A stretch of DNA of 64,000 bases, taken from NCBI GenBank assembly GCA_964561785.1, contig CAZLRF010000002.1, forward strand, positions 62,001-126,000. The letters are read 5' to 3'. The number at the start of each line of letters is the position of its first letter. Position 1 is the first letter of the stretch. The stretch comes from DATBSL01 sp964561785 (GTDB taxonomy: Bacteria; Acidobacteriota; Vicinamibacteria; Fen-336). This document shows positions 9,887 through 18,507 of the stretch, in pieces. Made by a program: the position numbers and the translations under genes. Under the pieces are notes generated by a model, which did not search any database, was not told the DNA's origin, and worked only from the letters and a program-made list of their open reading frames with translations.

Positions 9887-11031
9887 CCCGAGCGCATCTC
9901 CTCGACCATGGCCAGCACGTTCTCCGGCGGGACGTCGGCCTGGACGTTGTGGACGGTGCAGAAGACGAAGCCGCCGCCGGGGGCGAGGGCGTCGACGTGG
10001 CGGCGCACGTCGGCGCGCACCTCGGCGGGGGTGCCGCGCGGCAGGACGCCCTGGGTGTCGACTCCCCCGCCCCAGAACGCGACGTCGCGCCCGAAGTCGC
10101 GCTTGAGCGCGACCGGCTCCATTCCCGCCGCGGTCGTCTGGACCGGGTTGAGGGCGTCCACCCCGATCTCGATGAAGTCGGGCAGGATCTTCCGGACGCT
10201 CCCGCACGAGTGGAAGAACACGAACGCGTCGGGGGCGCCCTTCCTCATCGCCCCGACGAGGGCGGCGAGCCGCGGCTTGAACACCGAGCGGAACGTCGCC
10301 GGCGAGACGAGCATCGACTGCTGGGTGCCGTAGTCGTCCCCCTCCGCCACGACGTCGACGAGGTCGCCGACCGCGGCGAGGGCGCAGCGCCAGTAGTCGA
10401 GCTTCACCTCGAGGGCCCGGTCGAGGAGCCGCTCGGCCTCGGCCGGGCTCTCCACGAGGTCCATCAGGAACGCCTCCATGCCCCGCAAGCGCTGGGCCAT
10501 CTCGAAGAGGCCGGCCGACAGGCTCTTCAGCACGACGGCGTGGCCCGCGGCGCGGTGCGCGAGGGCCTCCTCGCGCAGGCCGGCCACGAGGCGCGGGTCG
10601 TCACCCCTCGGCCAGCGGTGGGCGTCGATCCGCTGGTGGGTCAGGCGTCCGCCGGCGAGCGGGCTTGCGGCGAGGTCGTACCACAGCGCCCCCTCCCGGG
10701 GGATCCGGTACGTGAGGCCCCACTCGTCCACGTGCGAGCGGTGAGCGCCGTCGTCGGTCTCCTCGACCGGCCCGTTGCGCGTGGTGAGAGGCCAGAGCCC
10801 TCGCGTGTCGACCGCGAGCGTCTCCAGCAGGTCCGGCTCGACGTGGTCGAGCTGCTGGATACGGTCGGATGGCCGGCCGGCGGAGGCCGGCAGCCCGAGG
10901 TGCGCCCGAAGCCGCCGCTGGGCCGCGGCGGCGATGCTCGTGACCTGCGTGCTCCCGAGGTCGAAGGGCAGGCGGTCCGGCTCGCGGCGGGAGAGCGCCG
11001 TGCGCAGGCGCTCGCGCGGGGTGGGGCTCAT
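9883..11031 (-). CDS. Uroporphyrinogen decarboxylase-like (UroD superfamily) protein
   Basis: 382-aa TIM-barrel protein of the UroD/cobamide-methyltransferase superfamily. The C-terminal half carries the family pattern FFHSCGSVRKILPDFIEIGVDALNPVQ and GGGVDTQGVLPRGTPAEV. It is not the haem-pathway HemE. Members next to transporters in carbohydrate loci are common but mostly uncharacterised. Here it heads a two-gene string with the MFS transporter and is divergent from a Tat-exported sugar-isomerase-like protein. A second, Tat-exported paralogue is at 31392-32420. ATG 11031 gives the usual N-terminus (MSPTPRERLRTALSRREPDR). Confidence 0.85.
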   Translation of the reverse strand: MSPTPRERLRTALSRREPDRLPFDLGSTQVTSIAAAAQRRLRAHLGLPASAGRPSDRIQQLDHVEPDLLETLAVDTRGLWPLTTRNGPVEETDDGAHRSHVDEWGLTYRIPREGALWYDLAASPLAGGRLTHQRIDAHRWPRGDDPRLVAGLREEALAHRAAGHAVVLKSLSAGLFEMAQRLRGMEAFLMDLVESPAEAERLLDRALEVKLDYWRCALAAVGDLVDVVAEGDDYGTQQSMLVSPATFRSVFKPRLAALVGAMRKGAPDAFVFFHSCGSVRKILPDFIEIGVDALNPVQTTAAGMEPVALKRDFGRDVAFWGGGVDTQGVLPRGTPAEVRADVRRHVDALAPGGGFVFCTVHNVQADVPPENVLAMVEEMRSG

Positions 11032-11077
11032 CGCGGTCTCCTTCCGGGGTGCCGATCATACCCAAGCCCCGGGGCGA

Positions 11078-11083
11078 TAGAAT
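11078..11083 (+). promoter_or_regulatory. -10-like TAGAAT upstream of the sugar-isomerase-like gene
   Basis: TAGAAT matches the sigma-70 -10 consensus at five of six positions and lies about 22 nt before ATG 11106. An AACGGAGGA RBS lies between. The -35 region is weak. Confidence 0.4.
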
Positions 11084-11105
11084 CGGGCCGCAACGGAGGA
11101 AGACC

Positions 11106-12023
11106 ATGAGCCACTCGAGGCGCGACATCCTGAAGGCCATCCCTGCCGCGGCGGCGGTCGCGGTCTCGGGCGCGGCTCCCGCCGGGGCGATCCCGCCGAT
11201 CGGGCGCACCGGCGGGCCGCGCCTGCGCCTCGGCCTCGCCGGCTACTCGATGCGCGACCACCTCACGGGCAAGCTCCAGCCCGCGATGGACCTCCACGGC
11301 TTCGTCGAGAAGGCCGCGCGCTGGGACGTCGACGCGGTGGAACTCACCTCCTACTACTTCCCGAAGAGCTTCGAGTCGGCCGCCGGCTTCGACTCGGCCT
11401 ACGTGGCGGGCCTGAAGCGGCACTGCCACCTGCTGGGCCTCGACGTCTCGACGACGCCGATCCGCAACACGTTCACCTTCCCCGCCGGCCCCGAGCGCGA
11501 GAGGCAGATCGCCCACGTCAAGCGCTGGCTCGACGTCGCCTCCGAGCTCGGCTCGCCCGCGATCCGCATCTTCGCCGGCGACGCGCAGAAGGGGCAGGAC
11601 CCGGCCGAGGGCCGGAGGAACTGCGTGCAGTCGATCGAGGCCTGCCTCGACCACGCGGCACGCCGCGGCGTCCTGCTCGCCCTCGAGAACCACGGGGGGG
11701 TCGTGGCGGAGCCGGAGGACCTGCTCGAGATCGTCGCTGCGGTGAAGTCCGACTGGTTCGGCGTGAACTTCGACGGCGGCAACTTCCACGGCGTCGACCC
11801 CTACGCGGACCTCGAGCGGATCGTCCCGTACGCGGTGACGGCCCAGGTGAAGGTCGAGGTCCAGGCGAAGGGCGGCGAGAAGCAGGAGGCCGACTTCGGC
11901 CGCATCGTGAAGATGCTGAAGGACGGCGGCTACCGGGGCTACGTCACGCTCGAGTACGAGGCGGCCGAGGCCCCGATGACGGCGATCCCGCGCCACCTCG
12001 ACCGCCTGCGCGCGCTGCTGTAG
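11106..12023 (+). CDS. Tat-exported sugar phosphate isomerase/epimerase-like TIM-barrel protein
   Basis: 305-aa AP-endonuclease-2-fold (xylose-isomerase-like) protein. The N-terminus MSHSRRDILKAIPAAAAVAV is a twin-arginine signal followed by an alanine-rich segment, predicting export folded with its metal. Metal-ligand-type segments include DAVELTSYYFP, LALENHGGVVA, GVNFDGGNFHG and VTLEYEAA. Exported members of this family are frequent in Acidobacteriota and Planctomycetota and are often predicted to act on keto-sugars; the substrate is unknown. AACGGAGGA precedes ATG 11106 by 6 nt. Divergent from the UroD-MFS pair. Confidence 0.85.
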   Translation: MSHSRRDILKAIPAAAAVAVSGAAPAGAIPPIGRTGGPRLRLGLAGYSMRDHLTGKLQPAMDLHGFVEKAARWDVDAVELTSYYFPKSFESAAGFDSAYVAGLKRHCHLLGLDVSTTPIRNTFTFPAGPERERQIAHVKRWLDVASELGSPAIRIFAGDAQKGQDPAEGRRNCVQSIEACLDHAARRGVLLALENHGGVVAEPEDLLEIVAAVKSDWFGVNFDGGNFHGVDPYADLERIVPYAVTAQVKVEVQAKGGEKQEADFGRIVKMLKDGGYRGYVTLEYEAAEAPMTAIPRHLDRLRALL

Positions 12024-12038
12024 GCCGTCGCGCGTAAA

Positions 12039-12131
12039 GGGGTCAGATCTTGAAATGCAGCATGAGCGAGACGCCCGTTCACGTGGTCGGTCCATCGATC
12101 ACACGAATGAGCAGATTCAAGATCTGACCCC
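12039..12131. repeat. 93-bp inverted MITE-like copy of the RAYT element
   Basis: Perfect 16-bp ends at 12039-12054 and 12116-12131. The distal end matches 25 nt of the transposase-proximal end in inverse orientation (GAATGAGCAGATTCAAGATC read forward). The copy therefore lies opposite to the 4370 copy. Interior sequence (12055-12115) is unrelated to the transposase. It sits between two convergent genes, 2 nt from the stop of the following minus-strand gene. Confidence 0.85.
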
Positions 12132-12133
12132 GC

Positions 12134-12520
12134 TCAGCGGCTGACGCAGGTGAAGTCGCGCATGCGGCCGTCCGCATCGAAGTAGACGAAGTAGAGCATG
12201 TCGCCGGCCTGGTACAGGCGGGTCTCGGCCCAGCGCGCGCCCTTCTCGCGGATCTCGGGCGTCGAGCGGCCGCCCCGCGCCGCCGCCTCGCGCTCGACGT
12301 CGTCCCGCGTGGCGAGGACCGCGAGCAGCGGCGTTCCCTCGTCGGCGAGGCCGCGGGTCAGCCGGTCGGCGCTCGGGGCCTCGCGCAGGACCTTCTGCAT
12401 CCTCTGCCGGTGGATGGTGTAGCGCCGGACGTCGAAGCTCGCGGCGCCCAGCAGCATCGCGAGGGCGAGCGCCCCCATCGTGACGACGAGGGCGATGGTC
12501 ACGACCCAGATGCGCTTCAT
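12134..12520 (-). CDS. Small membrane-anchored protein of unknown function
   Basis: 128 aa. An N-terminal hydrophobic helix (about 5-28, IWVVTIALVVTMGALALAML) is followed by a basic juxtamembrane stretch and a soluble domain ending in GDMLYFVYFDADGRMRDFTCVSR. The family is not recognised. A -10-like TAGAAT lies on the minus strand at 12541-12536, about 16 nt upstream of ATG 12520. It converges on the sugar-isomerase-like gene, separated by the repeat at 12039-12131. Confidence 0.7.
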   Translation of the reverse strand: MKRIWVVTIALVVTMGALALAMLLGAASFDVRRYTIHRQRMQKVLREAPSADRLTRGLADEGTPLLAVLATRDDVEREAAARGGRSTPEIREKGARWAETRLYQAGDMLYFVYFDADGRMRDFTCVSR

Positions 12521-12598
12521 GCCGTCAGCGGCACCATTCTATGCCCGGCCCCGGGCGGCGTCTTGAACGCCCCCGGGGAACGCAAGAGAATCCGCGAC

Positions 12599-13504
12599 GT
12601 GCGGATCGGCCTCGACCTCGGCGGGACGAAGATCGAGGGAATCGCCCTCGACGACGACGGACGGGAGCTCGCCCGGCGCCGCGTCGCGACCCCGCGCCAC
12701 GACTACGCCGCCACGGTGGGGGCGATGGCCGGCCTCGTCCACGACCTCGAGACCGGCACCGGGCGCAGGGGCACGGTGGGAGTCGGCATGCCGGGCGCCC
12801 TCTCCCCCGCCACCGGCCTCGTCAAGAACGCGAACTCGACGTGGCTCATCGGCCAGCCCCTCGATCGCGACCTCTCCGACCATCTCGACCGGCCGGTCCG
12901 CTTCGCGAACGACGCGAACTGCTTCGCCCTCTCCGAAGCCGTGGACGGCGCCGGAAAGGACGCCCGGGTGGTGTTCGGCGTGATCGTGGGGACGGGCACC
13001 GGAGGCGGCATCGCGGTGGAGCGTCGGGTGCTCACCGGAAGGAACGCGATCGCGGGGGAGTGGGGCCACAACCCGCTGCCGTGGCCCGGCCCCGCGGAGT
13101 GGCCGGGCCCCTCCTGCTACTGCGGCAAGAGCGGCTGCGTCGAGACGTTCCTGTCGGGCCCGGGGATGGCCCGCGACCACCGCGAGGCGACGGGCGAGGA
13201 GCTCGCCGCGCCCGAGATCGCGGCCCGGGCGGGGGCGGGCGACGCCGGGGCCGCGGCCACCCTCGAGCGGTACGAGGAGCGCATGGCCCGCGCCCTCGCG
13301 GTCGTCCTCAACGTCCTCGACCCCGACGTCGTGGTGCTCGGCGGGGGCGTGTCGCAGATCGCCCGGCTCTACGAGAGCGTGCCGCGCCTTTGGCAGCGGT
13401 GGGCCTTCTCCGACCGGGTGGACACGGCCCTGCGGCCCCCCGTCCACGGCGACTCGAGCGGCGTCCGAGGGGCGGCCTGGCTCTGGGGCCCCGGGGGGGC
13501 GTAG
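12599..13504 (+). CDS. ROK-family sugar kinase (fructokinase/N-acetylglucosamine kinase-like)
   Basis: 301-aa cytoplasmic ATP-dependent hexose kinase. The N-terminal LDLGGTKIEGIALD phosphate-binding segment is present, as is the catalytic Asp in FANDANCFALSEA. GTGTGGGI is the adenosine-side loop. GEWGHNPLPWP with CYCGKSGCVETFLSG forms the ROK zinc site (His plus three Cys). The C-terminal VVLGGGVSQ is typical. This arrangement fits Mak/NagK kinases; the sugar cannot be fixed. Start GTG 12599 places LDLGGTK near the N-terminus as usual, preceded by an AAGAGAA RBS-like stretch. The next gene starts 1 nt after its stop. Confidence 0.9.
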   Translation: MRIGLDLGGTKIEGIALDDDGRELARRRVATPRHDYAATVGAMAGLVHDLETGTGRRGTVGVGMPGALSPATGLVKNANSTWLIGQPLDRDLSDHLDRPVRFANDANCFALSEAVDGAGKDARVVFGVIVGTGTGGGIAVERRVLTGRNAIAGEWGHNPLPWPGPAEWPGPSCYCGKSGCVETFLSGPGMARDHREATGEELAAPEIAARAGAGDAGAAATLERYEERMARALAVVLNVLDPDVVVLGGGVSQIARLYESVPRLWQRWAFSDRVDTALRPPVHGDSSGVRGAAWLWGPGGA

Positions 13505-13505
13505 C

Positions 13506-14237
13506 GTGCGCCGGCGGGCCCTCGACCCCGACCTCGTGGCCTCGACCGTCGGGAAGCTGTGCCTGCGCGTCGAGACGCGCTTTCCCGGGTCGGGCCTCGC
13601 CCGCGTCTGCCGTGAGCTCGAGTCCATCGCCCGCCGCACCGCGGAGACGACGGCCTGGATCGCCCGCCCGATCCTCGCCCTGCGCCTCGCGGTCACCGCG
13701 CTCGCGGCGTTGCTTCTGGCCGCCCTCGCGGTGAGCGTCGCCAGCCTGCGCCTGCGCCTCTCCCCCGAGTCGCTGACCGAGCTCGTGCAGGGCCTCGAGT
13801 CCGGCATCAACGACGTGATCTTCGTCGGCGCCTTCCTCTTCTTCCTGGTGACGCTCGAGACCCGCGTCAAGCGGCGCCGGGCCATCCAGGCCATCCACGA
13901 GCTGCGCTCGATCGCGCACGTGATCGACATGCACCAGCTCACCAAGGACCCGGAGTGGGTCCTCGACCGCGGCCGCGAGACCGGTGTCCTGGCGCCGCGC
14001 ACGATGAGCCGGTTCGAGCTGTCGCGCTACCTGGACTACTGCTCGGAGGCGCTCTCGCTCACCGGGAAGGTCGCGGCGCTCTACATCCGCGACTTCGACG
14101 ACCCGGTGGCCCTGCAGGCGGTGAACGAGGTGGAGGACCTGACGACCGGCCTCTCGCGGAAGATCTGGCAGAAGCTGTCGATCCTCTACGCGCTCGACCC
14201 CGAGTCCTCCGCACCGCCCCTCGCGCCGCGGGCGTGA
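13506..14237 (+). CDS. Two-helix membrane protein of unknown function
   Basis: 243 aa. The N-terminal cytoplasmic stretch is followed by two hydrophobic helices (about 58-80 and 98-120), then a charged segment and a helical C-terminal domain (SLTGKVAALYIRDFDDPVAL, VNEVEDLTTGLSRKIWQKL). It resembles conserved hypothetical proteins with the same two-TM-plus-helical layout, but no function is known to me. GTG 13506 follows the ROK kinase stop by 1 nt, so the two genes are probably one operon. Its last 52 nt overlap the 3' end of the convergent MFS gene. Confidence 0.75.
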   Translation: MRRRALDPDLVASTVGKLCLRVETRFPGSGLARVCRELESIARRTAETTAWIARPILALRLAVTALAALLLAALAVSVASLRLRLSPESLTELVQGLESGINDVIFVGAFLFFLVTLETRVKRRRAIQAIHELRSIAHVIDMHQLTKDPEWVLDRGRETGVLAPRTMSRFELSRYLDYCSEALSLTGKVAALYIRDFDDPVALQAVNEVEDLTTGLSRKIWQKLSILYALDPESSAPPLAPRA

Positions 14238-15415
14238 GCCTTGCGCCGCAGGAAGCGCTCCTCCGCCCACAGGAAGTACGGGATCGAGAAGGCGGACAGG
14301 GCCGCCCCCACCCCGAACGCCCCCCGGAAGCCGAGGTGCTGGGCCATCCACCCCGTGGCGATCGAGCCGGTGCCGATGCCGGTGTCGAACGCCGCGAGGA
14401 TCCCCCCGAACGCCGCCCCCCGCCGGGAGGGGTCGACGAACTTCAGCACGTGGCCGACGAAGGCCGGGTACTGGTTCCCGAAGCCGAGCCCGAACACGAT
14501 CGCGGCGAGGACGAGCTGAGCGCGCGTGTGGGCGAGCGCGGTCGCGGCGAGCCCGACCGTCACCAGGGCGAGGCAAGGCAGGAGGAAGCGCCGGTGGCCC
14601 ACCCGGTCGGCGAGCCGGCCCGAGAAGACGCGGGTCACGAGCACGGTGAGGGCGAAGGCGGTGAAGAAGACGCTGCGCGGCGTGATGCCGTGCTGGTCGG
14701 ACATCACGGCCACGAAGCTCGTGATCCCGCCGTAGCCGAAGGAGCAGAGGAACAGCGCCATGGTCACGGCCACGACGCGCCACTCGACGAGCGGGCCCCC
14801 GAGGACGCGGTCGCGGCTCAGGCGGGCGGCCACCGCGGAGTCGGGCGGCAGCCGCCAGGCGATCGCGGCCATCACGAGGTTGAGCAGAGCCGTCCCCGCG
14901 CACAGCCACGACCAGCCGTGGCGGTACATCCACAGGCCCACCGCCGGCGCGACCGCCGTCGCGAGCATCGTCGACATGCCCCAGTAGCCGATGCCCTCGG
15001 CCCGGCGGTTCTCCGGGATCACCTCGGTCATGTAGGCCGAGGACGCCGAGAGGAGCCCGGACCAGAACAGGCCGTGGAAGAACACGAGCACGAGCGGCAG
15101 CCAGTAGGTGCGGCTCAGCGCGTACCCCGCCGAGAAGCCCGCGATGGCCAGGCTCGTGACGAGCAGCATCCGCCGCTTGCCGATCCGGTCGGCGAGGGCC
15201 CCCGTCACCGGTGCGGAGAGGGCCGAGGCGTAGGTGAGCACGCCGAGAAAGAGCCCCGCGATCCCCGTCGAGCCCCCGAGGTCCATGATGCGGAAAGGGG
15301 CCGTCGGCAGCAGCTGGAACAGCGACAGGAAGACCGTGAACGTGAAGCCGCACATCATGAAGAAGCGCGGCGTGAACAGAGGCGCGGCGGCGCCCCTCGG
15401 GGGCGAGTCGCTCAA
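14186..15415 (-). CDS. MFS transporter (multidrug/sugar-efflux-like)
   Basis: 409-aa major facilitator with about 12 hydrophobic helices. The motif-A loop between helices 2 and 3 is GALADRIGKRRMLL, with its repeat GRLADRVGHRRFLLP in the second half, a signature of drug and metabolite exporters. TTG 15415 overlaps the stop of the asparaginase gene (TTGA) and starts a sequence in phase with the first helix; an ATG at MMCGF further in is the alternative. It is the last gene of the long minus-strand string. Its 3' end overlaps the opposite-strand membrane-protein gene by 52 nt. Confidence 0.82.
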   Translation of the reverse strand: MSDSPPRGAAAPLFTPRFFMMCGFTFTVFLSLFQLLPTAPFRIMDLGGSTGIAGLFLGVLTYASALSAPVTGALADRIGKRRMLLVTSLAIAGFSAGYALSRTYWLPLVLVFFHGLFWSGLLSASSAYMTEVIPENRRAEGIGYWGMSTMLATAVAPAVGLWMYRHGWSWLCAGTALLNLVMAAIAWRLPPDSAVAARLSRDRVLGGPLVEWRVVAVTMALFLCSFGYGGITSFVAVMSDQHGITPRSVFFTAFALTVLVTRVFSGRLADRVGHRRFLLPCLALVTVGLAATALAHTRAQLVLAAIVFGLGFGNQYPAFVGHVLKFVDPSRRGAAFGGILAAFDTGIGTGSIATGWMAQHLGFRGAFGVGAALSAFSIPYFLWAEERFLRRKAHARGARGGAEDSGSSA

Positions 15416-16548
15416 TCCGCCGGGACCTCCCCGAGGAGCGTGTCGCAGGCGAGGAGCTCGGGGCCGCTCTCCGTGCACACCGCGAAGCGCTCGGGGCTCT
15501 TTCCCTCCCGCGCGTACATCGCGACCCCCGCGTACTCGCCCTTCCGGGTGAGCGCGTAGAACACGAGCTGGAAGCGCGGGTTCCCCCGCGCGTCGAGCAG
15601 GCGCTTCTCGACGGTGGCCGCCTTCACCCGGCGCAGCGCCTCCATGCCGGCGTCCTTCGGGGAGCGCCCGCGCCGCATCTCCTCGACGATGAAGAAGGAG
15701 GAGAGGTTGTAGAGGTTGGCCTCGCCGCGGCCGGTCGACCCCGCCGCTCCGACCGCGTCGTCGACCCACAGGCCGGCGCCCAGGATCGGCGAGTCGCCCA
15801 CCCGGCCCGGGATCTTGAAGGCGAGGCCGCTCGTGGTCGTCACGCCGCACACCTCGCCCTTCGGGCCCACGCCGTCGCAGTTGATCGTGCCCCAGCGGTG
15901 GTGGTCGTCGAGGAGGCCGCCTTCGACCATCGCCCGCCGCGCCGCCTCGCCGGCGTCGGCTCGCTTCGCGGGGTCGAGGAAGTGCGCGGGATCCGTCCGG
16001 CGCTTCCACTCCAGCCACATCGCCCGCGAGCGCTCGGTGTTGAGGTCGTCCTCGATCGCGAACCCCATCTGGCGGGCGAACGTCTGCGCGCCCGCCCCCA
16101 CGAGGAGATGGTGGTCGGTGTGGTCGAGGACGGCCTTCGCCACCCGCGACGGGGTGCGCACGCCCTCGAGGCAGGCGACCCCGCCCGCCCGCTTGAGCGG
16201 CCCGTGCATGCAGCACGAGTCGAGCTGGACGACGCCGTCGGCGTTCGGCAGCCCGCCGTAGCCCACGCTCGTGTCGGCGGGATCGAGCTCGACGATGTTG
16301 ACGCCGGCGACGAGAGCGTCGAGCACGTCCTCGCCCCGCACGATCCGCGCGAACGCCTCCTCGACGCAGGTGCGGGGCCCGCCGTTCTTCACCGAGTGGC
16401 CGTTCCCGGAGGCGATCACGACCGGCGGGGTGGCCCGGCGAACGAGGACGGTCGGGGCCTGGCCGAGGGCGGCCGCCGGCACCGCCGCCGTCACCGTCGC
16501 GGCGGCGCCCGACCTCACGAAGTCGCGCCGGCTCAGCCGGCCGCTCAT
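15412..16548 (-). CDS. Tat-exported N4-(beta-N-acetylglucosaminyl)-L-asparaginase / isoaspartyl peptidase family (Ntn hydrolase)
   Basis: 378-aa precursor of a threonine-type Ntn amidohydrolase. The N-terminus (RLSRRDFVRSGAAATVTAAV) is a twin-arginine signal. Self-cleavage is expected at Gly220-Thr221 in HRWGTINCDGVG, exposing the Thr nucleophile. The downstream RVGDSPILGAGLWVDDAVGA and ATGRGE-like STGRGEANLYN segments match glycosylasparaginases. Export of these proteins is seen in several soil bacteria, where they may deglycosylate Asn-linked sugars or hydrolyse isoaspartyl peptides. ATG 16548 overlaps the protease stop by 4 nt (ATGA). A second, cytoplasmic paralogue is at 27294-28163. Confidence 0.87.
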   Translation of the reverse strand: MSGRLSRRDFVRSGAAATVTAAVPAAALGQAPTVLVRRATPPVVIASGNGHSVKNGGPRTCVEEAFARIVRGEDVLDALVAGVNIVELDPADTSVGYGGLPNADGVVQLDSCCMHGPLKRAGGVACLEGVRTPSRVAKAVLDHTDHHLLVGAGAQTFARQMGFAIEDDLNTERSRAMWLEWKRRTDPAHFLDPAKRADAGEAARRAMVEGGLLDDHHRWGTINCDGVGPKGEVCGVTTTSGLAFKIPGRVGDSPILGAGLWVDDAVGAAGSTGRGEANLYNLSSFFIVEEMRRGRSPKDAGMEALRRVKAATVEKRLLDARGNPRFQLVFYALTRKGEYAGVAMYAREGKSPERFAVCTESGPELLACDTLLGEVPAD

Positions 16549-17906
16549 CGGCCCCTCCCGTCTCGCCCCGGTCTTCCCCCCCCGTCGGCCGCGGGCACGG
16601 CCCGGGGGGCGCGGAACAGGCGCTCGTACTCCTGCGGCGCGCCGGTCTCCCAGGGGCGGTACGTGTTGCAGAACTCGATCCGCTCCCCGAGCGGCGGGTG
16701 GCTCGAGCGCCAGAGCTCGTAGAGGAGGCCGGGCCGCGGGTTGCCGAGGTTCTCGGCCTGCAGCTTCACGAACGCCATCGCCGCGGCGCGGTTGTCGTGC
16801 GTGACCTCGAGGCCGAAGCGGTCGGCCTGGCGCTCCTGGTGGCGAGAGTGGGCCAGCAGGGCCGGGGTCACGAGGAGGGAGAAGCCGTTCGCGAGGAGCA
16901 CCAGCAGGGGCAGGGCCGCGACGTCGGCGAGCGAGTCGAAGCCGAAGCGCGTCCGGAAGCGGGAGATGAACCAGCCGGCGGTCCGGTGGGCCAGGTAGAG
17001 GGTCGCGAGGATGAAGAGCGAGACGACCCCGATCGTCTTCGGGATGTGGCCGAGCACGTAGTGGCCCATCTCGTGCCCCATCACGAAGAGCACCTCCCGC
17101 CGGTCGAGCTTCGCGAGGATCGTGTCCCACAGCACGATCCGCTTCGTCTGCCCGAAGCCGGTCACGTAGGCGTTCACGGCCTTGGTGTCGACGCTCTTGT
17201 CGACCTCGAACACGCGCCCGCCCTCGATCCCGGCCCGCTCGGCGAGGGACAGGATGTCCCTCTCGAGCGCCTCGTCCTTCATCGGCCCGAACTCGTTGAA
17301 GAGGGGCTCGATCCAGACCGGCGTGACGAGCAGCAGGAGCACGATGAACGGGATCGCGGCGAGCGCGGTGTAGAGCCACCACCGGCGGGGGCTCTTCTTC
17401 AGGAGGAGGAACGGCACCCAGACGAAGAGCGACCCCGCGACGATCCCGACGAGCAGGCTCTTCACGGCGTCGGAGGCCCACTTTCCGAGGGTCTGGTTGG
17501 ACAGGCCGTAGGCGTGCTGGCGCACGAACTCCGTGTAGTACGACCAGGGCAGGGTGATGGCGAAGCTGGCCAGCGAGAACAGGACGAAGTAGACGGCGAT
17601 CGTGAGGAGCCACCCCCGGCCCACCCGGCGGGCGAGATCGCGGATCCGCGCGGACAGGCCGGTGAACAGGAAGAGCGCGGGGACGAGCAGGCCGAGCAGG
17701 GTGTCGACGACCCACACCACGTTGCCGCTGCGGTAGTACCGCATCGCCTTCTCGGTCGGCTCCGGGACGGCGACGGGGCCGGTCTCGCCCGGCGCCGCCG
17801 CGGCGGCCGGCGGGACGGACGGCTCCTGGGCGGCGGCGAGGGACCCTGCCGAGCCGGAGGCGAGGCTCAAGGCGAGCAGGCAAGCGGCGGCGAGGCGGGA
17901 GTTCAC
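16545..17906 (-). CDS. M48-family (Ste24-like) membrane zinc metalloprotease
   Basis: 453 aa. An N-terminal signal-like hydrophobic segment precedes about six membrane helices with the catalytic site between them. The zinc motif HExxH is present in MGHEMGHYVLGH; the third ligand Glu is in RHQERQADRFGLEVTHD. The VNAYVTGFGQTKRIVLWDTIL segment before HExxH and the layout match CAAX-prenyl-protease-1 (Ste24) homologues, not the single-domain HtpX type. Bacterial members are thought to act in membrane protein quality control. GTG 17906 has a good RBS (GGAGG, 7 nt upstream). It follows a Ste14-like methyltransferase gene by 61 nt. Confidence 0.9.
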   Translation of the reverse strand: MNSRLAAACLLALSLASGSAGSLAAAQEPSVPPAAAAAPGETGPVAVPEPTEKAMRYYRSGNVVWVVDTLLGLLVPALFLFTGLSARIRDLARRVGRGWLLTIAVYFVLFSLASFAITLPWSYYTEFVRQHAYGLSNQTLGKWASDAVKSLLVGIVAGSLFVWVPFLLLKKSPRRWWLYTALAAIPFIVLLLLVTPVWIEPLFNEFGPMKDEALERDILSLAERAGIEGGRVFEVDKSVDTKAVNAYVTGFGQTKRIVLWDTILAKLDRREVLFVMGHEMGHYVLGHIPKTIGVVSLFILATLYLAHRTAGWFISRFRTRFGFDSLADVAALPLLVLLANGFSLLVTPALLAHSRHQERQADRFGLEVTHDNRAAAMAFVKLQAENLGNPRPGLLYELWRSSHPPLGERIEFCNTYRPWETGAPQEYERLFRAPRAVPAADGGGRPGRDGRGR

Positions 17907-17967
17907 GGCGACCTCCAGTCCACGGGGGCGTGGCGAGCGCGCGGATTCTACTTCAACGGAGCGAGCT

Positions 17968-18507
17968 TCAGAGCCCGAGGCCACGGCGCACCTGGGGGAG
18001 GAGGAGCAGCAGCGCGGCGAGCAGCGGGATGGCGGCCGCGGTGCGCCACTCGCGGTTCCTCCGCACCCGGCGCCACTCGAAGCGCGAGGCGCGCGGCCCG
18101 GCAGGCGCAGGCCGCGGCCAGAACGACGGCACGGCCCCCGCCCACGCCGCCCAGTCCTGCGGGAACTTGCGGGCGAGGAACGCCGACTCCTCGCGCATCA
18201 CCGCGGGGTAGAAGGCGAGGAAGTAGCTCGCGACCGCGAGCACCACGAAGGGGCTCGAGCACGCGAGAGCGACCCCGAGGGCGATGAGCAGGCTGCCGAC
18301 GTAGAGCGGGTTGCGGGTGTGGGCGTAGGGCCCGCCGGTGGCGAGCCGCTCGGTCTTCTCGATGTGGCCCGAGGCCCACACCCGCAGCGCCTCCCCGAGG
18401 ACGGCGAGGGGAAGCCCGAGGAGCAGCGACGCCGGCGTCGGCCGCGCGAGGGCGAAGACGAGGACGCCGAGCGCCCACCCGGCGGGGACCCGGTACCTAG
18501 AGGGCAC
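17968..18507 (-). CDS. Isoprenylcysteine carboxyl methyltransferase-like (ICMT/PEMT) membrane protein
   Basis: 179-aa integral membrane methyltransferase-type protein. The family hallmark GPYAHTRNPLYVGSLLIALG is present (positions about 59-78). A C-terminal EESAFLARKFPQDWAAWAG segment is typical of bacterial ICMT/PEMT homologues, whose substrates are mostly unknown. GTG 18507 lies 11 nt inside the 3' end of the heptosyltransferase gene, so coupling is likely. Neighbouring a Ste24-type protease is notable because Ste14 and Ste24 act in sequence on prenylated proteins in eukaryotes. No prenyltransferase gene is seen here. Confidence 0.83.
   Translation of the reverse strand: MPSRYRVPAGWALGVLVFALARPTPASLLLGLPLAVLGEALRVWASGHIEKTERLATGGPYAHTRNPLYVGSLLIALGVALACSSPFVVLAVASYFLAFYPAVMREESAFLARKFPQDWAAWAGAVPSFWPRPAPAGPRASRFEWRRVRRNREWRTAAAIPLLAALLLLLPQVRRGLGL

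Noticed and set aside
15412..17883. One 823-codon minus-strand protein
   Set aside because: Only the last 378 codons (Tat asparaginase) are real; the earlier part is out of frame with the M48 protease, which has clear motifs.
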